Positions 4,730 to 6,340 of a DNA stretch of 6,340 nt are shown here, in pieces (position 1 is the first letter of the stretch; each line of letters begins with the position of its first letter). The translations under genes were made by a program, and so were the position numbers. The stretch is from Bacteroidales bacterium. GTDB lineage: Bacteria > Bacteroidota > Bacteroidia > Bacteroidales > UBA932. Location of the stretch: contig JAEDMF010000096.1 of NCBI GenBank assembly GCA_016303175.1, positions 1 through 6,340 of the forward strand. The letters are read 5' to 3'. Under the pieces are notes generated by a model, which did no database searches, was not told the DNA's origin, and worked only from the letters and a program-made list of their open reading frames with translations.

Positions 4730-6340
4730 ATGAAGACAAAACTTTACTTTTTTGCTGCAGCTGCGGCTGCGCTCCTTTCCTTCACTGCTTGCCAGAAAGA
4801 AGTTGAAGGCAACACCGATTCCGCTCTTACCCACAAGGTAAGCTTCATCGCGGAGCCTGCCCAGACCAAGACTTCTGCCGTGACAGAGGACGGCAAGGTG
4901 AAATTCTCCTGGACAAAGGCTGACGAGAATCAGTTCATGGCTTATGAAATCATAGGCGGAGAATACAAGGCAGCAAAAGAGGTCATAGGCAATCTCAACG
5001 AGGACGGCACAATGTCCATCATTGCTGAATTTGCCGGTGATCCCGTCGAGGGAACGAAGTATCAGGCAGTGCTCAATGGGCAGATTAAGAGCGAACAAGC
5101 AGACTATGAAATGTATAATGATCAATGTAGTTCAGATCTGCTTGTCTCGGAGGTTGTGGACGCAAGTTTGGCTTCTGACGGCATTATGACCCTCCGTTTC
5201 GAACGCCGTTCTGCTTTGGTTTGTCTCGAGATGAACGGCTTGGAAACAGGTTATTTGGAAACGGTTGTAATCGAAACTCTTGACGGCAAGAAGCTCTCTG
5301 GTGAATATCTTTGTTCAAGTGACAGTTATGATAACCTCACTAATCGTATTTCAGTAACGGCATCCTATGACGTTGCGAACGCTTCCGCAACCTTCTGGAC
5401 CTTGCCGGTTGAGAACACTTCTCTCCGTATCACTGCGACTACCTGTGACGAAAACGGCAATTTCATTGCAGACTATCAGAAGGACTTTGCTGAGGGTGCG
5501 ACTGTCAGCTTCCCCGCAGGTGACAAAATCACTTTCACAGTGAATATGGAGAAGAAACAGGAGGTGTTTACCACTATAGCTCAGATAAAAAATGCCCTCG
5601 CTTCCGGCACCAGCTCCGACCCTGTGGCCTTCGCGGCAGAACTTGAAGGTGCTGTCGTTACTTATGTGAACGGCATCAATGCCTTCATTGAGGATGAAAG
5701 CGCAGGTATTTTATATTATTGCAAAGGAGGTCATGGCTTGACAGCAGGCAACGTGATCTCAGGTAAAGTTGAAGGTACTGGCTACAACTACAACGGCATC
5801 GCGGAGATTACCTCCCTCACCACGAAACCCACCATTACTTTCGGAGAGGCTCCCGCTCCCAAGGTAGTGACCCTGGCTGAACTGATAGATAATTATGATG
5901 CCTATACGTCACGACTTGTGAAGATAGAGGGTGTTACACTTGATTCGGCACTTTCGTCATCAAACAGGAATGGTTCCATCTCCCGGGGTTCAAGCACCAT
6001 GGCCGTATATCTGCAGAACACCTCTATTTCTTTCGATAAGGGCATTTATGGTGACCTGACCTGTACGCCCGGTTATTACAACACAGACAAACAGCTCAAT
6101 ATTTGGGCGAAGGAACACTTCGAGATTGCCCAGATTGCCGTTACAGGCATCAGTCTCGACCAGACCACCCTCAGTGTAGAAGCAGGACGCAGCGCAGTTC
6201 TCACCGCCACGATTACCCCTGTTAATGCTGCCAATAAGAGCATAACCTGGACTTCGAACAATGAAACCGTGGCAACCGTGACCGACGGTACGGTAAAAGG
6301 CGTAGCCGAAGGCACTGCCACCATCACTGCCACCACCGTT
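4730..6340 (+). CDS. Multidomain surface lipoprotein: fimbrillin-like N-terminus, paired OB-like domain, Big_2 domain (C-terminus outside window)
   Basis: The frame is open from ATG 4730 to the right edge (537 residues, no stop). Residues 1-20 are a lipoprotein signal peptide with an Ala-rich core and the lipobox FTA-Cys21. The following QKEVE resembles Bacteroidota surface-export signals (QK then acidic residues), so display on the cell surface is likely. Residues 36-276 look like a fimbrillin-like (Mfa-like) two-lobe beta-sandwich: HKVSFIAEPAQTKTSAV (36-51) with KFSW (58-61), then RRSALVCLEMNG (159-170) and FWTLPVENTSLRITA (222-236). Residues 279-470 repeat the paired OB-like region of the lipoprotein at the left edge (FTTIAQIKNAL, NAFIEDESAGILYY at 317-330, VVTLAELIDNYDAY from 379). 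From about 469, VTGISLDQTTLSVEAG through WTSNNETVATV to GVAEGTATITA is a bacterial Ig-like group 2 (Big_2) domain. A further Ig repeat or catalytic domain may follow outside the window. Adhesion or ligand binding is inferred; no enzyme domain is visible. Confidence 0.85.
   Translation, partial: MKTKLYFFAAAAAALLSFTACQKEVEGNTDSALTHKVSFIAEPAQTKTSAVTEDGKVKFSWTKADENQFMAYEIIGGEYKAAKEVIGNLNEDGTMSIIAEFAGDPVEGTKYQAVLNGQIKSEQADYEMYNDQCSSDLLVSEVVDASLASDGIMTLRFERRSALVCLEMNGLETGYLETVVIETLDGKKLSGEYLCSSDSYDNLTNRISVTASYDVANASATFWTLPVENTSLRITATTCDENGNFIADYQKDFAEGATVSFPAGDKITFTVNMEKKQEVFTTIAQIKNALASGTSSDPVAFAAELEGAVVTYVNGINAFIEDESAGILYYCKGGHGLTAGNVISGKVEGTGYNYNGIAEITSLTTKPTITFGEAPAPKVVTLAELIDNYDAYTSRLVKIEGVTLDSALSSSNRNGSISRGSSTMAVYLQNTSISFDKGIYGDLTCTPGYYNTDKQLNIWAKEHFEIAQIAVTGISLDQTTLSVEAGRSAVLTATITPVNAANKSITWTSNNETVATVTDGTVKGVAEGTATITATTV

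Noticed and set aside
4607..5125. 172-codon minus-strand frame opposite the small ORF and lipoprotein start
   Set aside because: It opposes a well-supported signal peptide and lipobox with a matched Shine-Dalgarno. Its own translation is Cys/Leu-rich without domain features, and no promoter or ribosome site is evident.
5723..5735. AAAGGAGGT followed by ATG, looking like an internal ribosome binding site
   Set aside because: The ATG is only 1 nt after the motif and its frame stops after two codons (ATG GCT TGA). The bases encode CKGGHG in the lipoprotein.

Overview
The window looks like a chromosomal fragment of a Bacteroidota, most likely Bacteroidales, of moderate GC content. Three things support this: two -7 promoter motifs of the Bacteroides type (TAnnTTTG), Bacteroidota-type lipoprotein signal peptides with acidic or QK-type residues after the lipid-bearing cysteine, and protein types common in that order (fimbrillin-like lipoprotein, DUF2807/GIN-type secreted protein, OB-like domains joined to a Big_2 Ig-like domain). 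No genus is assigned. No rRNA, tRNA, CRISPR array, insertion sequence or phage gene was seen.

Layout. On the minus strand, 637 down to the left edge is the first part of a surface lipoprotein gene: signal peptide, acidic TENPGGED repeat linker, then two OB-like lobes. A 105-bp divergent intergenic region (638-742) follows, with back-to-back candidate promoters and a small inverted repeat in the rightward leader. Rightward come an ABC-F translation-type ATPase with a TTG start (743-2818), the TrmH-family 23S rRNA 2'-O-methyltransferase RlmB (2858-3619), a secreted DUF2807/GIN-type beta-repeat protein (3639-4571), a 45-residue small ORF (4580-4717), and a large lipoprotein that runs off the right edge (4730-6340): fimbrillin-like N-terminus, OB-like pair, Big_2 domain.

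The rightward genes are separated by only 39, 19, 8 and 12 bp with no visible terminator, so they probably form one transcription unit. It would join two ribosome-related genes (ABC-F, rlmB) to three envelope or surface genes. The two lipoproteins at the window edges share the same paired OB-like region although they are divergently transcribed and otherwise different.

The least explained element is the 45-residue ORF. It has no signal peptide, follows the preceding stop by 8 bp, and its own stop codon overlaps a perfect AGGAGG that serves the following lipoprotein gene. It resembles the short Tyr-x-x-Pro peptides often found beside surface-protein genes in Bacteroidales, whose role I do not know to be established.
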